This document shows, piece by piece, positions 17,590-26,994 of a DNA stretch of 52,759 nt. The stretch's first letter is position 1. Every line of letters starts with the position of its first letter. The stretch is from a bacterium (lineage in GTDB: Bacteria; Armatimonadota; Chthonomonadetes; Chthonomonadales; Chthonomonadaceae). Made by a program: the position numbers and the translations under genes. The notes beneath the pieces are model-generated. The model ran no database searches. It saw only the letters and a list, made by a program, of their open reading frames with translations, and was not told the origin of the DNA. Location: positions 1 through 52,759 of the forward strand of contig OMJJ01000265.1 in the NCBI GenBank assembly GCA_900299305.1. The letters run 5' to 3'.

Positions 17590-19035
17590 GTGACAAACGT
17601 TATTCTCGTAAGTTTCGATACCACCCGTGCAGATAGGCTCTCGTGTTATGGGCATTTTCGGCGCACCAGCCCCCATATCGACCAAGTAGCAGAGCGCGGG
17701 GTACTCTTTACCGACTTCTTTAGCCCCCATATCCCCACCTTTCCGGGGCATACCACCATGATGACCGGAATGGATGTGTACGCTCACCGTGTAACGGGGC
17801 AACTGCACAACTACGAACCCACCGAAGGCGTTCAGATGCTTGCGGAAATTCTACAAAAAAAGGGCTACTATACCGCCGCCGCCGACAACTTAGGACGCTG
17901 GTTTGCGCGGGGCTTTGAAGCCATAGAGCCGTATGGATGGGATACCGCCGACAAAAACCACTGGCGCAAAGCAGAAGCGGTGAATGGGGCAGTGAAGAAA
18001 GTACTCACCTCCGCCGCTAGCCAGGATAAGCCTTTCTTTCTCTTCTTTCACTACTGGGATCCGCATACGCCCTACCTACCCCCTGCCCCATTCGATAGGA
18101 TGTTCTACTTTGGTGACGAGAAAGACCCCGACAATACGAGTATGGACGCGGTTTGGGACTTCGAGAACTTTAAGTACTACTTCTCGGAGTGGATGCCAGA
18201 CGTAACCGATATAGAGTTTCCCAAAGCGCAGTACGATGCCGAAATCGCCTATATGGATGCCTGTTTTGCTCACGTTCTTACCCAACTCGACGAACTCGGC
18301 TTGACAAGCGACACCCTTCTTGTGCTTACCGCCGACCATGGGGAGGAGTTGGATGAGCATGGTCACTGGTTCGACCATCACGGGCTATACGATACCAATA
18401 TCCATGTCCCCCTTATACTGTCCTGCCCTAGCCTCCTACCGGAAGGGTTGCGCGTGGGCGGTCTTACCCAAATGCCCGACCTTACTCCCACAATACTGGA
18501 TATTTTGGACTTGGGACACATCGCACAAGAGCAGGGGATGTTCGGTAAAAGCCTACTTCCGCTTATCAATAGCCCCGCCTCTACCCAACGTGGCTCTACT
18601 GACTGTATTCATATTACTGAAAATACGTGGATGAAGAAGCGGGGACTACGTACCCACCAGTGGAAGTTTATCTATCCGCTAGAGGTTCCGGATTTGCATG
18701 GAAATTCGGATATTGAACTCTACGACCTACTAAACGACCCCGACGAACAGGTGAATCTGGTACATGAGCGTCCGGAGGTGGTGGCACGGTTTACAAAGCA
18801 GTTGGAGGACTGGGTGGCGGAACGGCTTACGGCTACGAATAACGAAGACCCCCTACCCCTACACCCCATTCCCTTACGTAGTATTGGAAGAAGCATGGAT
18901 ATAGCGGTTCCACGCGACAAACGTCTCACAAAAGAGGTGGAAAAGCCCGTAACCGACGAGAGCCTTGAAGGAGGAGACTTCATCGGTTACGAGCGAGAGG
19001 AAGGAAACACTACTTCCAGTTCTCACAACCCTTAA
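17590..19035 (+). CDS. Sulfatase-fold (alkaline phosphatase superfamily) hydrolase
   Basis: GTG start; NVILVSFDTTRADRLSCYGH; PTFPGHTTMMTGMD; LLVLTADHGEELDEHGHWFDHHGLYDTNIHVPLIL. Confidence 0.9.
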   Translation: MTNVILVSFDTTRADRLSCYGHFRRTSPHIDQVAERGVLFTDFFSPHIPTFPGHTTMMTGMDVYAHRVTGQLHNYEPTEGVQMLAEILQKKGYYTAAADNLGRWFARGFEAIEPYGWDTADKNHWRKAEAVNGAVKKVLTSAASQDKPFFLFFHYWDPHTPYLPPAPFDRMFYFGDEKDPDNTSMDAVWDFENFKYYFSEWMPDVTDIEFPKAQYDAEIAYMDACFAHVLTQLDELGLTSDTLLVLTADHGEELDEHGHWFDHHGLYDTNIHVPLILSCPSLLPEGLRVGGLTQMPDLTPTILDILDLGHIAQEQGMFGKSLLPLINSPASTQRGSTDCIHITENTWMKKRGLRTHQWKFIYPLEVPDLHGNSDIELYDLLNDPDEQVNLVHERPEVVARFTKQLEDWVAERLTATNNEDPLPLHPIPLRSIGRSMDIAVPRDKRLTKEVEKPVTDESLEGGDFIGYEREEGNTTSSSHNP

Positions 19036-19819
19036 ACGGCATACACTCCCCTTCGATGTACTTGGGGTAGGGATTGTAGTCGTTGATGCCCTCTACCGCA
19101 GAGCCGCGTAGCAGGAAGGCACTGGGCCAGCGTCCTTCTGGGCTAAGAGGTCCGCGGAGGTGGATTTTGGTGGTGGCAGGAATGTAGCGGATGGTTAGCC
19201 CTGCACGGCGCATGGGCGAGAGGTTCGCCTCCGAGCCGTGAATGATGTTCGGATGGTGAATAGAGACTCCGCCGCGTTCCAAAATACAGTCCACCGCCTT
19301 CTCTGCCTCTACAAATTCGGGAGGGGTCTCCGAATTCAGCACGTTAGCGATATCTTTGCGATCTTGCAACTCTTTTAGGTCGAGGGTGTGGGTACCGGGT
19401 ATAACGCGCATACACCCGTTTTCAGGAGTAGAAGCATCGACTGCCAACCAGATAGTAATAACCTCCATCGGTTCGAGGGGCCAGTAACTGCCGTCCTGAT
19501 GCCATAGTACGGGTTGACCATCGAAGGGCGGTTTACTGATGTAGTGTGAGGCAAACAGCCCGATATTTTCCCCAATAAACACCTCTACTATATCGAGTAG
19601 GCGCGGGTCACTAACGAGGCGCACCCAGAAGGGGTCGTTTGTCATAAGGGTATGCCCTAGCAGTTCGGGGCGTAGGTCGGGGTTTCTCTTCTGTAGCCAG
19701 TCGATATGGTCACTCGCCTCTGCAATGAGGTCATCGTCGAGTACTTTGGGGAACAGAAGATACCCCTCACGGTCATACTGTTCGCGCAGGGCATTTTTGT
19801 CAAGGGTAAGTGTAGACAT
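19010..19819 (-). CDS. Phytanoyl-CoA dioxygenase (PhyH) family protein
   Basis: VLWHQDGSYWPLEP (HxD), TPENGCMRVIPGTH, NIIHGSEANLSPMRRAGLTIRY. Start refined to MSTLTLDK. Confidence 0.92.
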   Translation of the reverse strand: MSTLTLDKNALREQYDREGYLLFPKVLDDDLIAEASDHIDWLQKRNPDLRPELLGHTLMTNDPFWVRLVSDPRLLDIVEVFIGENIGLFASHYISKPPFDGQPVLWHQDGSYWPLEPMEVITIWLAVDASTPENGCMRVIPGTHTLDLKELQDRKDIANVLNSETPPEFVEAEKAVDCILERGGVSIHHPNIIHGSEANLSPMRRAGLTIRYIPATTKIHLRGPLSPEGRWPSAFLLRGSAVEGINDYNPYPKYIEGECMPFKGCENWK

Positions 19820-19862
19820 GAAAACTCTCCTTAGAGTGGTGGAGTGGAGACACACTCCTATT

Positions 19863-21467
19863 TTACCTGTTTTGAGAAGGGGAAAGGTTGGCTAGAGGTG
19901 GGTTTTCCGCCTTGTACTCTTTCAGGCTCTCACGGAAGCAGGGATTGGGTAGAACAGTAAAGGCGTTCGCCTCGCGGTCTTTGTAGTACCAAAGACCATT
20001 TTTGTCGCTGAGGGTGCTGAGAGCGTAGTCTAGTATACGGCGTTGGGTGGTGTCGGAGGTGGCACGGATTTGGAAGGCAAGCCCTGTTGTAGAGAGGTTG
20101 AAGTCGGCGGGAGCGACATCACCTTTGGGGACGAATACCGGACTGGTAGGTGGAAGCGGAAACGGATTCGGTTTTGGGGGATGTTTCGCAACGTAATCGG
20201 CGTGTTGTTTGACGGCAAGGTCTTGGGGCAGGGTTGCACTAACCAGTAGAAGCGGCACGGTTCCGCCATTTTCGCGATAGACCTGTACCACCCAATCGAG
20301 TAACCCTTTGGTTTCGGGACGCAAAAACGGCTCTTCAGCCTCTTTTGCAATCGTGATAGTAGCAGAAGGCTTGACGGATACAAGCCGCCCCACCTGTACC
20401 GCCTTCTGCACCGCAAGAGAGGTAGGAAGTGCCTCCTTGTGTGCGCTAGGATACCACAACACGCCTTTGGAGCGTCCCGGTAGAAGTGCCTCCCACTCCG
20501 CTTGAAATGCCTGTTTGTCCTTCCGAAAGAGTTCGAGTATCTCGTGTGCTACGCGAATTTTCCACCAATAGTAGCGGTGGTCATCGCTTCTGCCATAGAG
20601 GTAGAGAAAGGCGGACAGGTTGGTTTTTGGAGTAAGGTCGAAGTAGAGGCTCTCGAAATCGGGGCTACTGCCGTAGAGTTTGAGGGTACGCGCTACCCCC
20701 GCTTCGCCGCCGTGATACGCCTGAAACACCCATTCGGGAGAGGGGTATCGCCCGTAGAGGCGAAGCAGGTAGCGCGTTTGAGCGTTAATGGCTTTGGCGA
20801 GGTCGTACCTCTCATCTGCTTCTCGGCGTTTGGCACGTAGGCTCTCCAGTTCCGCTAGGGCTTGTTGGCGGGAGGGGTTGGGGGTATTGGTGTGTTGAGT
20901 GTTATACTCGTCCCACCGATACCGGTAGTTCTGCTCTCGTATCTTTTCGGAGAGGCGGCGCGACTCCGCTAGGTTGACCTTCAAACCCACTCCATGCGCG
21001 GTTCCTGCCAGCCACTGCGCCACCCCTACCGCTTGCGCCGACGATACCGCGTCGTCTCTTCCTCCCGATTCGAGGAAAATATCTGCCTCCTGCCAGTCTG
21101 CCCACTGTTTTTTCTGTTCCTCTAGGGAGAGACCTTGCGCTTGCGCCATCTTTTGCAGGACGGGCTGTACATCGGGGAGGTTTACGGCACTCTCTAGCAG
21201 AGGGCGTACCAGTGTCGCAACACGCTCCACGTCCTCCTTTGCCTCTAGTCGTCCCAATACGCGCTTCCAAAGGCTTTTCAGGAGGGCTTCACGGCGTTGT
21301 TCTAAGGAGAGGTTAAGGGGAAGTGGCTCTTGTACTAGGAGGGGGGCAGAAGGCAAAACAACAGGGCGGGAGGCTACGGGCTTCTCTTCCCTGCGGCATC
21401 CCGCACCACAAACCAGCAGATTCACACCCAAAAGCGTGACGATTAGCCTGGAAATTACGGAGGGCAA
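19863..21467 (-). CDS. Lipoprotein with lytic transglycosylase (SLT-like) domain
   Basis: VCGAGCRREE lipobox; LESGGRDDAVSSAQAVGVAQWLAGTA; YDLAKAINAQTRYLLRLYGRYPSPEWVFQAYHGGEAGV. Confidence 0.8.
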   Translation of the reverse strand: MPSVISRLIVTLLGVNLLVCGAGCRREEKPVASRPVVLPSAPLLVQEPLPLNLSLEQRREALLKSLWKRVLGRLEAKEDVERVATLVRPLLESAVNLPDVQPVLQKMAQAQGLSLEEQKKQWADWQEADIFLESGGRDDAVSSAQAVGVAQWLAGTAHGVGLKVNLAESRRLSEKIREQNYRYRWDEYNTQHTNTPNPSRQQALAELESLRAKRREADERYDLAKAINAQTRYLLRLYGRYPSPEWVFQAYHGGEAGVARTLKLYGSSPDFESLYFDLTPKTNLSAFLYLYGRSDDHRYYWWKIRVAHEILELFRKDKQAFQAEWEALLPGRSKGVLWYPSAHKEALPTSLAVQKAVQVGRLVSVKPSATITIAKEAEEPFLRPETKGLLDWVVQVYRENGGTVPLLLVSATLPQDLAVKQHADYVAKHPPKPNPFPLPPTSPVFVPKGDVAPADFNLSTTGLAFQIRATSDTTQRRILDYALSTLSDKNGLWYYKDREANAFTVLPNPCFRESLKEYKAENPPLANLSPSQNR

Positions 21468-21592
21468 TGGCTTTCCTGTTCTGTAGTCATCTTGAGTTTA
21501 TAGATTACGGTGAGAGGGGCTAAGAGTGGATTCCACCGCCTTCTGTACGGTACAACAGGCACGAATAGGGTGAGTTTTGAGCGACGAGAGGG

Positions 21593-22294
21593 TTAGTTCA
21601 GGGCTTCATCGGAGGTTGCAAGGTGGCTTGCCGCCAGTTGATGCAGTTCCCCTTTTTCAATAAAGTAGACGCGCTCGGCGATATTCACCACATGATCGCT
21701 TATGCGCTCTAGGTACTTGGCGGCGAACATTACGTTCAGGGCGACCAGCCCCTTACTACTATCGGTTGTAATGATATGGGTAAGGTAGTCCCGCATTTCG
21801 TGGTAGAGGTTGTCTACTGCGTCATCATCCTGTATTACCTGCTCTACCATCTGTAGGTCGTGTTGAATAAAGGCTTGCAGGGCGTTGTGGAGCATATCGC
21901 GGGTCATTTGGGTCAGTTTGGGGAGATCTACAAGGGGGCGATATATCCCGTGATTGCGTTGGATGCGCCGCCCTATTTTGGCAATATCTACGGCGTAGTC
22001 GGCAATCCGCTCAATGTCGGTTATCACTTTAAGAGCGGTACCGATGATACGTAGGTCACGTGCAACGGGTTGCTGAAGGGCAATGAGGTTTAGGCACTGT
22101 GTCTCTATCTCAATATCGAACCTATCCACAATGTCGTCACGCCGTACAATCTGTCTTACCAACTCCATATCGCCCTCTATCAGCGCACGTACTGCGTCGG
22201 ATACCATGGTGTCGGCACACGTCGCCATCTCCAAAATCTGTTCTTGGAGAGAGGAGATACTTTGCGAGTAGTTGGTACGAATGGAGGTGGTCAT
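21593..22294 (-). CDS. phoU: Phosphate signalling protein PhoU
   Basis: Two PhoU repeats; VVRRDDIVDRFDIEIETQCLNLIALQQPVARDLRIIGTALKVITDIERIADYAVDIAK; pst operon context. Confidence 0.95.
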   Translation of the reverse strand: MTTSIRTNYSQSISSLQEQILEMATCADTMVSDAVRALIEGDMELVRQIVRRDDIVDRFDIEIETQCLNLIALQQPVARDLRIIGTALKVITDIERIADYAVDIAKIGRRIQRNHGIYRPLVDLPKLTQMTRDMLHNALQAFIQHDLQMVEQVIQDDDAVDNLYHEMRDYLTHIITTDSSKGLVALNVMFAAKYLERISDHVVNIAERVYFIEKGELHQLAASHLATSDEALN

Positions 22295-22314
22295 AATCTG
22301 CCTTTAAGCGTATT

Positions 22315-23181
22315 TTAGCCGAAACGCCCCTGCACATAGTCTTCGGTGCGCTTGTCTCGTGGAGAGGTGAATATCTTGATGGTATCATCCGATTCAATAA
22401 GTTCACCTTTATAGAAAAATGCAGTGCGCTCCGAAACGCGCCCCGCTTGTTGCATATTGTGGGTAACGATAACAATCGTGTACTTGCTCTTCAACTCGCC
22501 CATAAGCTCTTCAATCTTCATGGTAGAGATGGGGTCGAGGGCAGAACAGGGTTCGTCCATAAGAATAACTTCGGGTTCAACGGCGAGTACCCTTGCGATA
22601 CAGAGCCTCTGCTGTTGTCCACCAGAGAGGTCGAACGCCGATTTGTGTAGGCTATCTTTTACCTCGTCCCAAAGGTATGCTTGGCGCAAACTGGTCTCTA
22701 CTAACTCGTTGAGGCGAGTTTTGTTTCGCTCCCCATGAAGTTTGGGTCCGTAGGCGATGTTCTCCCAGATGCTCATAGGGAAGGGGTTTTGCTTCTGGAA
22801 CACCATGCCCACGCGCTTTCTCAAGCCCACCACATCCACGCCCTTTGCGTAGAGGTTTTCGCCGTTTAGGGTCAGGTTTCCTTCTAGGCGCGTGTTGGGG
22901 TAGAGGTCGTTCATGCGGTTCATGGTGCGTAAAAAGGTCGACTTACCACAACCGGAGGGCCCAATCAGTGCCGTTACCTGATTGGGGTATATCTCAATGT
23001 TAATACCTTTTAGTGCCTGAAATTTGCCGTAGTAGAAATCTACGCCTTGGGCTTGTATGAGGGGCTTTTGGGAGCTAGCTAACTCTCTTTGCCCAACTCC
23101 TGAAGAGGTGCTCACACTAGGTGAGAGAGGAGGCTCTTCAGTGGTAAGAACCGCACTGCTATTCGGCGATACTGATGTCAT
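22315..23181 (-). CDS. pstB: Phosphate ABC transporter ATP-binding protein PstB
   Basis: [81 protein letters not shown]. Confidence 0.97.
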   Translation of the reverse strand: MTSVSPNSSAVLTTEEPPLSPSVSTSSGVGQRELASSQKPLIQAQGVDFYYGKFQALKGINIEIYPNQVTALIGPSGCGKSTFLRTMNRMNDLYPNTRLEGNLTLNGENLYAKGVDVVGLRKRVGMVFQKQNPFPMSIWENIAYGPKLHGERNKTRLNELVETSLRQAYLWDEVKDSLHKSAFDLSGGQQQRLCIARVLAVEPEVILMDEPCSALDPISTMKIEELMGELKSKYTIVIVTHNMQQAGRVSERTAFFYKGELIESDDTIKIFTSPRDKRTEDYVQGRFG

Positions 23182-23554
23182 TCAAAACTCCCGCGTCTGG
23201 TTTAACGCTTTTGGCGGCATCACGAGCTACGTCCTCGGCTCGGTCTTTCTCATCGGTGGTTTTTACCGTTCCAGAGAGGTGTACCGTTCCTCCAGAGACG
23301 CTTACCTCTATTTTTGCCTCTTTTAAGGTTGCCTCTGCTTTTATCTTATCGGATATAGCACTTTGTAGTTTTCCATCATCGGCAGAAGATACTGGGTTGG
23401 GCGCAGTACTCCCTTCGGAACCACTTTTGTCGGCAGTATTGGGAGCCGTAGTGGCTACACTCTGCTTCTCTGCGGGCTTATCCCCACCGCATCCCATCCA
23501 AGCCATGCCCCAAATCGGGACAATTACCGTTATCAGTAGAAGTTTTTTCACCAT
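23159..23554 (-). CDS. BON-domain lipoprotein
   Basis: Lipobox [47 protein letters not shown]. Confidence 0.85.
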   Translation of the reverse strand: MVKKLLLITVIVPIWGMAWMGCGGDKPAEKQSVATTAPNTADKSGSEGSTAPNPVSSADDGKLQSAISDKIKAEATLKEAKIEVSVSGGTVHLSGTVKTTDEKDRAEDVARDAAKSVKPDAGVLNDISIAE

Positions 23555-23582
23555 CGAAATCTATACCCTTTACGTCGCTTAT

Positions 23583-25631
23583 CTAGGCGGTGCGGCTAAA
23601 GCGGTTACGGGTAAAGATTCGAGCGAGGATGTTAAACACCAACACCAACATGACGAGCAGAAACGCTGCGCCCCAAAGTTGGTGGTAGGTGTCGGGTTGG
23701 TCGCGTAGTGTGTAGATAAGCATGGGAAGCGAGGCTATCGGGCTTTTCATGTCCGTGCTCCACATCGTGCTGTTGCACCCCACCATAAGAAGGGGGGCGG
23801 TCTCTCCTGCTACACGCGCTACTGCCAACAGAATTCCTGTTACGATACCGCCACGCGCCGCCGGCAGAACTACCTGCCACATGGTGCGCGTATAGGTTGC
23901 CCCTAACGCTAATGAGCCTTCGCGAAGCGACATCGGAACCAAGCGAATCAGCTCCTCTGTAGTTCGCATCACCGTCGGTATCATCATAATACCCAATCCG
24001 AAGGCTCCAGCTTTAGCAATTTCCGCTTTTTCTGCGGCAGGAACAATAATTACCGAGTAGGCGAATATCCCAATGACGATAGAAGGAACTCCATTAAGCA
24101 AATCGGTAGCAAAGCGGATAACACTTCCAACACGAGAGTTTCCGAACTCGGCAAGGTAGATACCGCCCATAACACCTACAGGAATACCGATAAGAGATGC
24201 CCAAAACACCAGCAGTCCGGTTCCGACAATCGCATGGCGTACCCCTCCCGCGTCCGGCATTTTGAAGAAATCTCCATTAAGAGCAGAGATACCCTCTTTA
24301 CCTACAAAAATCAACAGTGCGAACAGGGCAAAACAGGCGACAAAAGCGCATAGACCACACACACAGACCGCAAACAGGCTACTCGATTTGCGCCAAGCCA
24401 CGAACACCGGTTTGGCGGGAACCCATTGGTTAAAGAGTACCAACCCTAAAAGCAGATACCCAACGATTTCTGCCGTTCCAAATAGCCCTGCCGCCCCCTT
24501 ATGAGAAACATCGCTAAAGAACTGGAGAACAAAAACGAGAGACACCAGTCCCAACGCACACCATCTGCTTCCACTACTAATGCCCTCTTTCAGTTTCTGG
24601 CTCCATAGGTTTCCACTACCGGGCTTCATCGCTGTAAGCCATACCATACCGCGTGCCAGCGCATTAACCAGTATGGTAACAAGAAAAAGGGTAAACCCTA
24701 TCTGTGTGAGGGCGGCTTTGTGCAAATCCGAGTTGGGGCTAGGATACTGGTCGGCAAGCAGAGCCGTCATGGTGTACCCAGAGCGAAACAGGGAGAAACT
24801 TGCGGCATTTCCGATTGCGGGAAAACTGATTTTACTGCCTATCACCATCGTTACCGCCATCGTCTCTCCGATAGCGCGTCCCAAACCAAGCATAACCGCC
24901 CCAATAATACCGCTACTGGCGTATCTTAGGACTACCGTTTTTATCGCCTCCCAGCGTGTCGCGCCCATGCCATAAGCGGCTTCACGTTGGGTAAGGGGAA
25001 CGGTTCGCAGAACATCTCTCGACACGGCGGTAATAAAGGGAAGTACCATCATGGCAAGGATAATCCCCGCCGCAAAAAAGTGCTGCCCGGTACTGGCATC
25101 GGGGGTGGGCGCAAAAAATGGTATCTGAGGAAAGGTGCTGGTGAACCAGTTTCCTACATGGGCTTGAAGCGGTGGAATGAGGTAGTTTAATGCCCAGAAA
25201 CCATAAACGATACTAGGAACTGCCGCCAATAACTCCACCACAAAAGAGATCGGAGTACTTAGCCATTTAGGGGCGATTTCCGAGAGGAAGATAGCCCCGC
25301 CAATTCCTAAAGGAACCGCGATAAGCAGGGCCACTCCAGAGGTAACGAGGGTTCCGTAGAGGAAGGGAAGTGCGCCAAAAAGGTCGCCCACTTTTTTGTC
25401 TTCACTTGCCGCTACCGGATCCCACTGGGTAGAGGTGTAGAAACTGGAACCAGAGTGTGCAAAACTAGGACGAGAAACCCAACCCAACATCACCCCAATA
25501 AGAACGATAAGGAACACGGTGACACACGCGATAATGAGCGTGAGATTCCGGAAAACCCAGTCCGTTTGAGAAGCGGTTAGGATACGGCGGCGTACCTGCG
25601 GAGGCGTGAGGTTTTGAGGTGTCGAAGTCAT
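23583..25631 (-). CDS. Fused phosphate ABC transporter permease PstC-PstA
   Basis: N-terminal half has PstC signatures (VELLAAVPSIVYGFWAL; GMGATRWEAIKTVVL; GLGRAIGETMAVTMVIGS); C-terminal half has PstA signatures (GGIYLAEFG; DLLNGVPSIVIGIFAY; ALGATYTRTMWQVVLPAARGGIVTGILLAVARVAGETAPLL). One uninterrupted 682-aa frame. Confidence 0.93.
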   Translation of the reverse strand: MTSTPQNLTPPQVRRRILTASQTDWVFRNLTLIIACVTVFLIVLIGVMLGWVSRPSFAHSGSSFYTSTQWDPVAASEDKKVGDLFGALPFLYGTLVTSGVALLIAVPLGIGGAIFLSEIAPKWLSTPISFVVELLAAVPSIVYGFWALNYLIPPLQAHVGNWFTSTFPQIPFFAPTPDASTGQHFFAAGIILAMMVLPFITAVSRDVLRTVPLTQREAAYGMGATRWEAIKTVVLRYASSGIIGAVMLGLGRAIGETMAVTMVIGSKISFPAIGNAASFSLFRSGYTMTALLADQYPSPNSDLHKAALTQIGFTLFLVTILVNALARGMVWLTAMKPGSGNLWSQKLKEGISSGSRWCALGLVSLVFVLQFFSDVSHKGAAGLFGTAEIVGYLLLGLVLFNQWVPAKPVFVAWRKSSSLFAVCVCGLCAFVACFALFALLIFVGKEGISALNGDFFKMPDAGGVRHAIVGTGLLVFWASLIGIPVGVMGGIYLAEFGNSRVGSVIRFATDLLNGVPSIVIGIFAYSVIIVPAAEKAEIAKAGAFGLGIMMIPTVMRTTEELIRLVPMSLREGSLALGATYTRTMWQVVLPAARGGIVTGILLAVARVAGETAPLLMVGCNSTMWSTDMKSPIASLPMLIYTLRDQPDTYHQLWGAAFLLVMLVLVFNILARIFTRNRFSRTA

Positions 25632-25691
25632 ACTTTTAGAGAAGCGGGGTAGGGCTTGGTAGATACACCCTGTACCCCGCTGAATATGTTT

Positions 25692-26729
25692 CTAGTGAAC
25701 GGAAGAGCCGGGTATGCTCTTTAGCACGGCTTTGTTCACTCCGACAAGTTTGTCGGGTAGAGCAGAGTAGTAGAGTGTTTGTGCAAACTCTTGTTGCGCC
25801 TTCTCCAAAGCCCAGTCCCACAGTTTGGTAACGTTGGCGTTATTAGGGTTGTTGGCTTTGTAGATAAGGATGTATGTCAAGCCCGAAATGGGGTAACTGT
25901 TCTTACCCGCAGAGTCTACTATGGGGGTCTTGATGTCCTTTTTAAGTTCGTTCACGGCTCCCGCAATGGCGGCGGTTACACTCTGAACCGACGGCGCAAC
26001 AAAGTTATTGCTTCGGTTTTTAAGAGAGGCGTAAGCGATGTTCTGCTTTACTGCGTACTCTAGTTCGATGTACCCAATGGCTCCCGGTGTGCGTTGAATA
26101 GCACCTGCAACCCCCGCATTTCCTTTACCGCCGATACCAGCGGGCCAGTTGACAGATTTTCCTGCCCCCGGTCCTGCCGCCCAGTCTGCACTCACCTTTT
26201 TAAGATAGTGGGTAAAGATGTAGGTAGTACCAGAGCCATCAGTGCGGTGTGCGGGTTGAATAGCAAGGTCGGGTAGCGCAATTTTCTTGTTTACCGCTAC
26301 GATAGCAGGGTCGTTCCACTTGGTGATTTTTCCCAAGAAGATACCCGCCACAATATCGGAAGTGAGGCGAAGCCCAGCACCAACCCCCGGAACATTGTAC
26401 CCCAAAACCACCGCACCACCAACTGTGGGGATATGCACTACAGGCGCAGGCATCGCACGCTCTTCCTCTGCGGTGAGGGGCGCGTCGCTTGCGCCAAAAT
26501 CGACGGTCTTGGCTTTCAGAGCATTATAGCCTTGCCCCGAACCAACCGACTGGTAGTTTACTCCAACACCAGTAGCCTGTTGGAACTTGGTAAACCACTC
26601 TTTATAGATAGGATAGGGGAAGGTGGCTCCTGCCCCTTGAAGTGTTTGGGCGGACGTATTGACGGTTACGAGGGAGAAAAGCCCCACTGCCGCAAGCATC
26701 AGCCCTTTGTGAAAACCTTTGAGGTTCAT
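25692..26729 (-). CDS. pstS: Phosphate ABC transporter substrate-binding protein PstS
   Basis: LQGAGATFPYPIYKEWFTKFQQATGVGVNYQSVGSGQGYNALKAKTVDFGASDAPL; HRTDGSGTTYIFTHYL. Confidence 0.97.
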   Translation of the reverse strand: MNLKGFHKGLMLAAVGLFSLVTVNTSAQTLQGAGATFPYPIYKEWFTKFQQATGVGVNYQSVGSGQGYNALKAKTVDFGASDAPLTAEEERAMPAPVVHIPTVGGAVVLGYNVPGVGAGLRLTSDIVAGIFLGKITKWNDPAIVAVNKKIALPDLAIQPAHRTDGSGTTYIFTHYLKKVSADWAAGPGAGKSVNWPAGIGGKGNAGVAGAIQRTPGAIGYIELEYAVKQNIAYASLKNRSNNFVAPSVQSVTAAIAGAVNELKKDIKTPIVDSAGKNSYPISGLTYILIYKANNPNNANVTKLWDWALEKAQQEFAQTLYYSALPDKLVGVNKAVLKSIPGSSVH

Positions 26730-26797
26730 TAGATGTCTAACTCCTTAGTGTGTCATCTGTAATGTTTGGTTATGATTGGGAGTATAGTCGACTTTTG

Positions 26798-26847
26798 TTA
26801 AGGATAGATTAAGGAGTAGTTAATTTTGTATTAAGGAGGGGTTAAGG
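26798..26847 (-). promoter_or_regulatory. Candidate Pho box: five direct repeats with exact 11-bp period upstream of pstS
   Basis: TTAAGG/TTAATT cores at 26798, 26809, 26820, 26831 and 26842; on the pstS strand CTTAACCCCTC CTTAATACAAA ATTAACTACTC CTTAATCTATC CTTAACAA. Confidence 0.75.
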
Positions 26848-26994
26848 GGAGAGGCGAGAAAGCCAAGTTTTGTTACACAAACACCGCTATCTGGGCGTAA
26901 TCGGGTACTATAGGAGGTGAAACCTGAACTGCCCACGCTACCCTAACTTTGGAAGCAGTAGGGCAACCAAAATACTCTCTATCGAGGTGAGTTT

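Noticed and set aside
20974-21486. 170-aa Ser/Arg/Cys-rich ORF antisense to the transglycosylase-like lipoprotein gene
   Set aside because: Shadow ORF; the opposite strand has a lipobox and SLT motifs.
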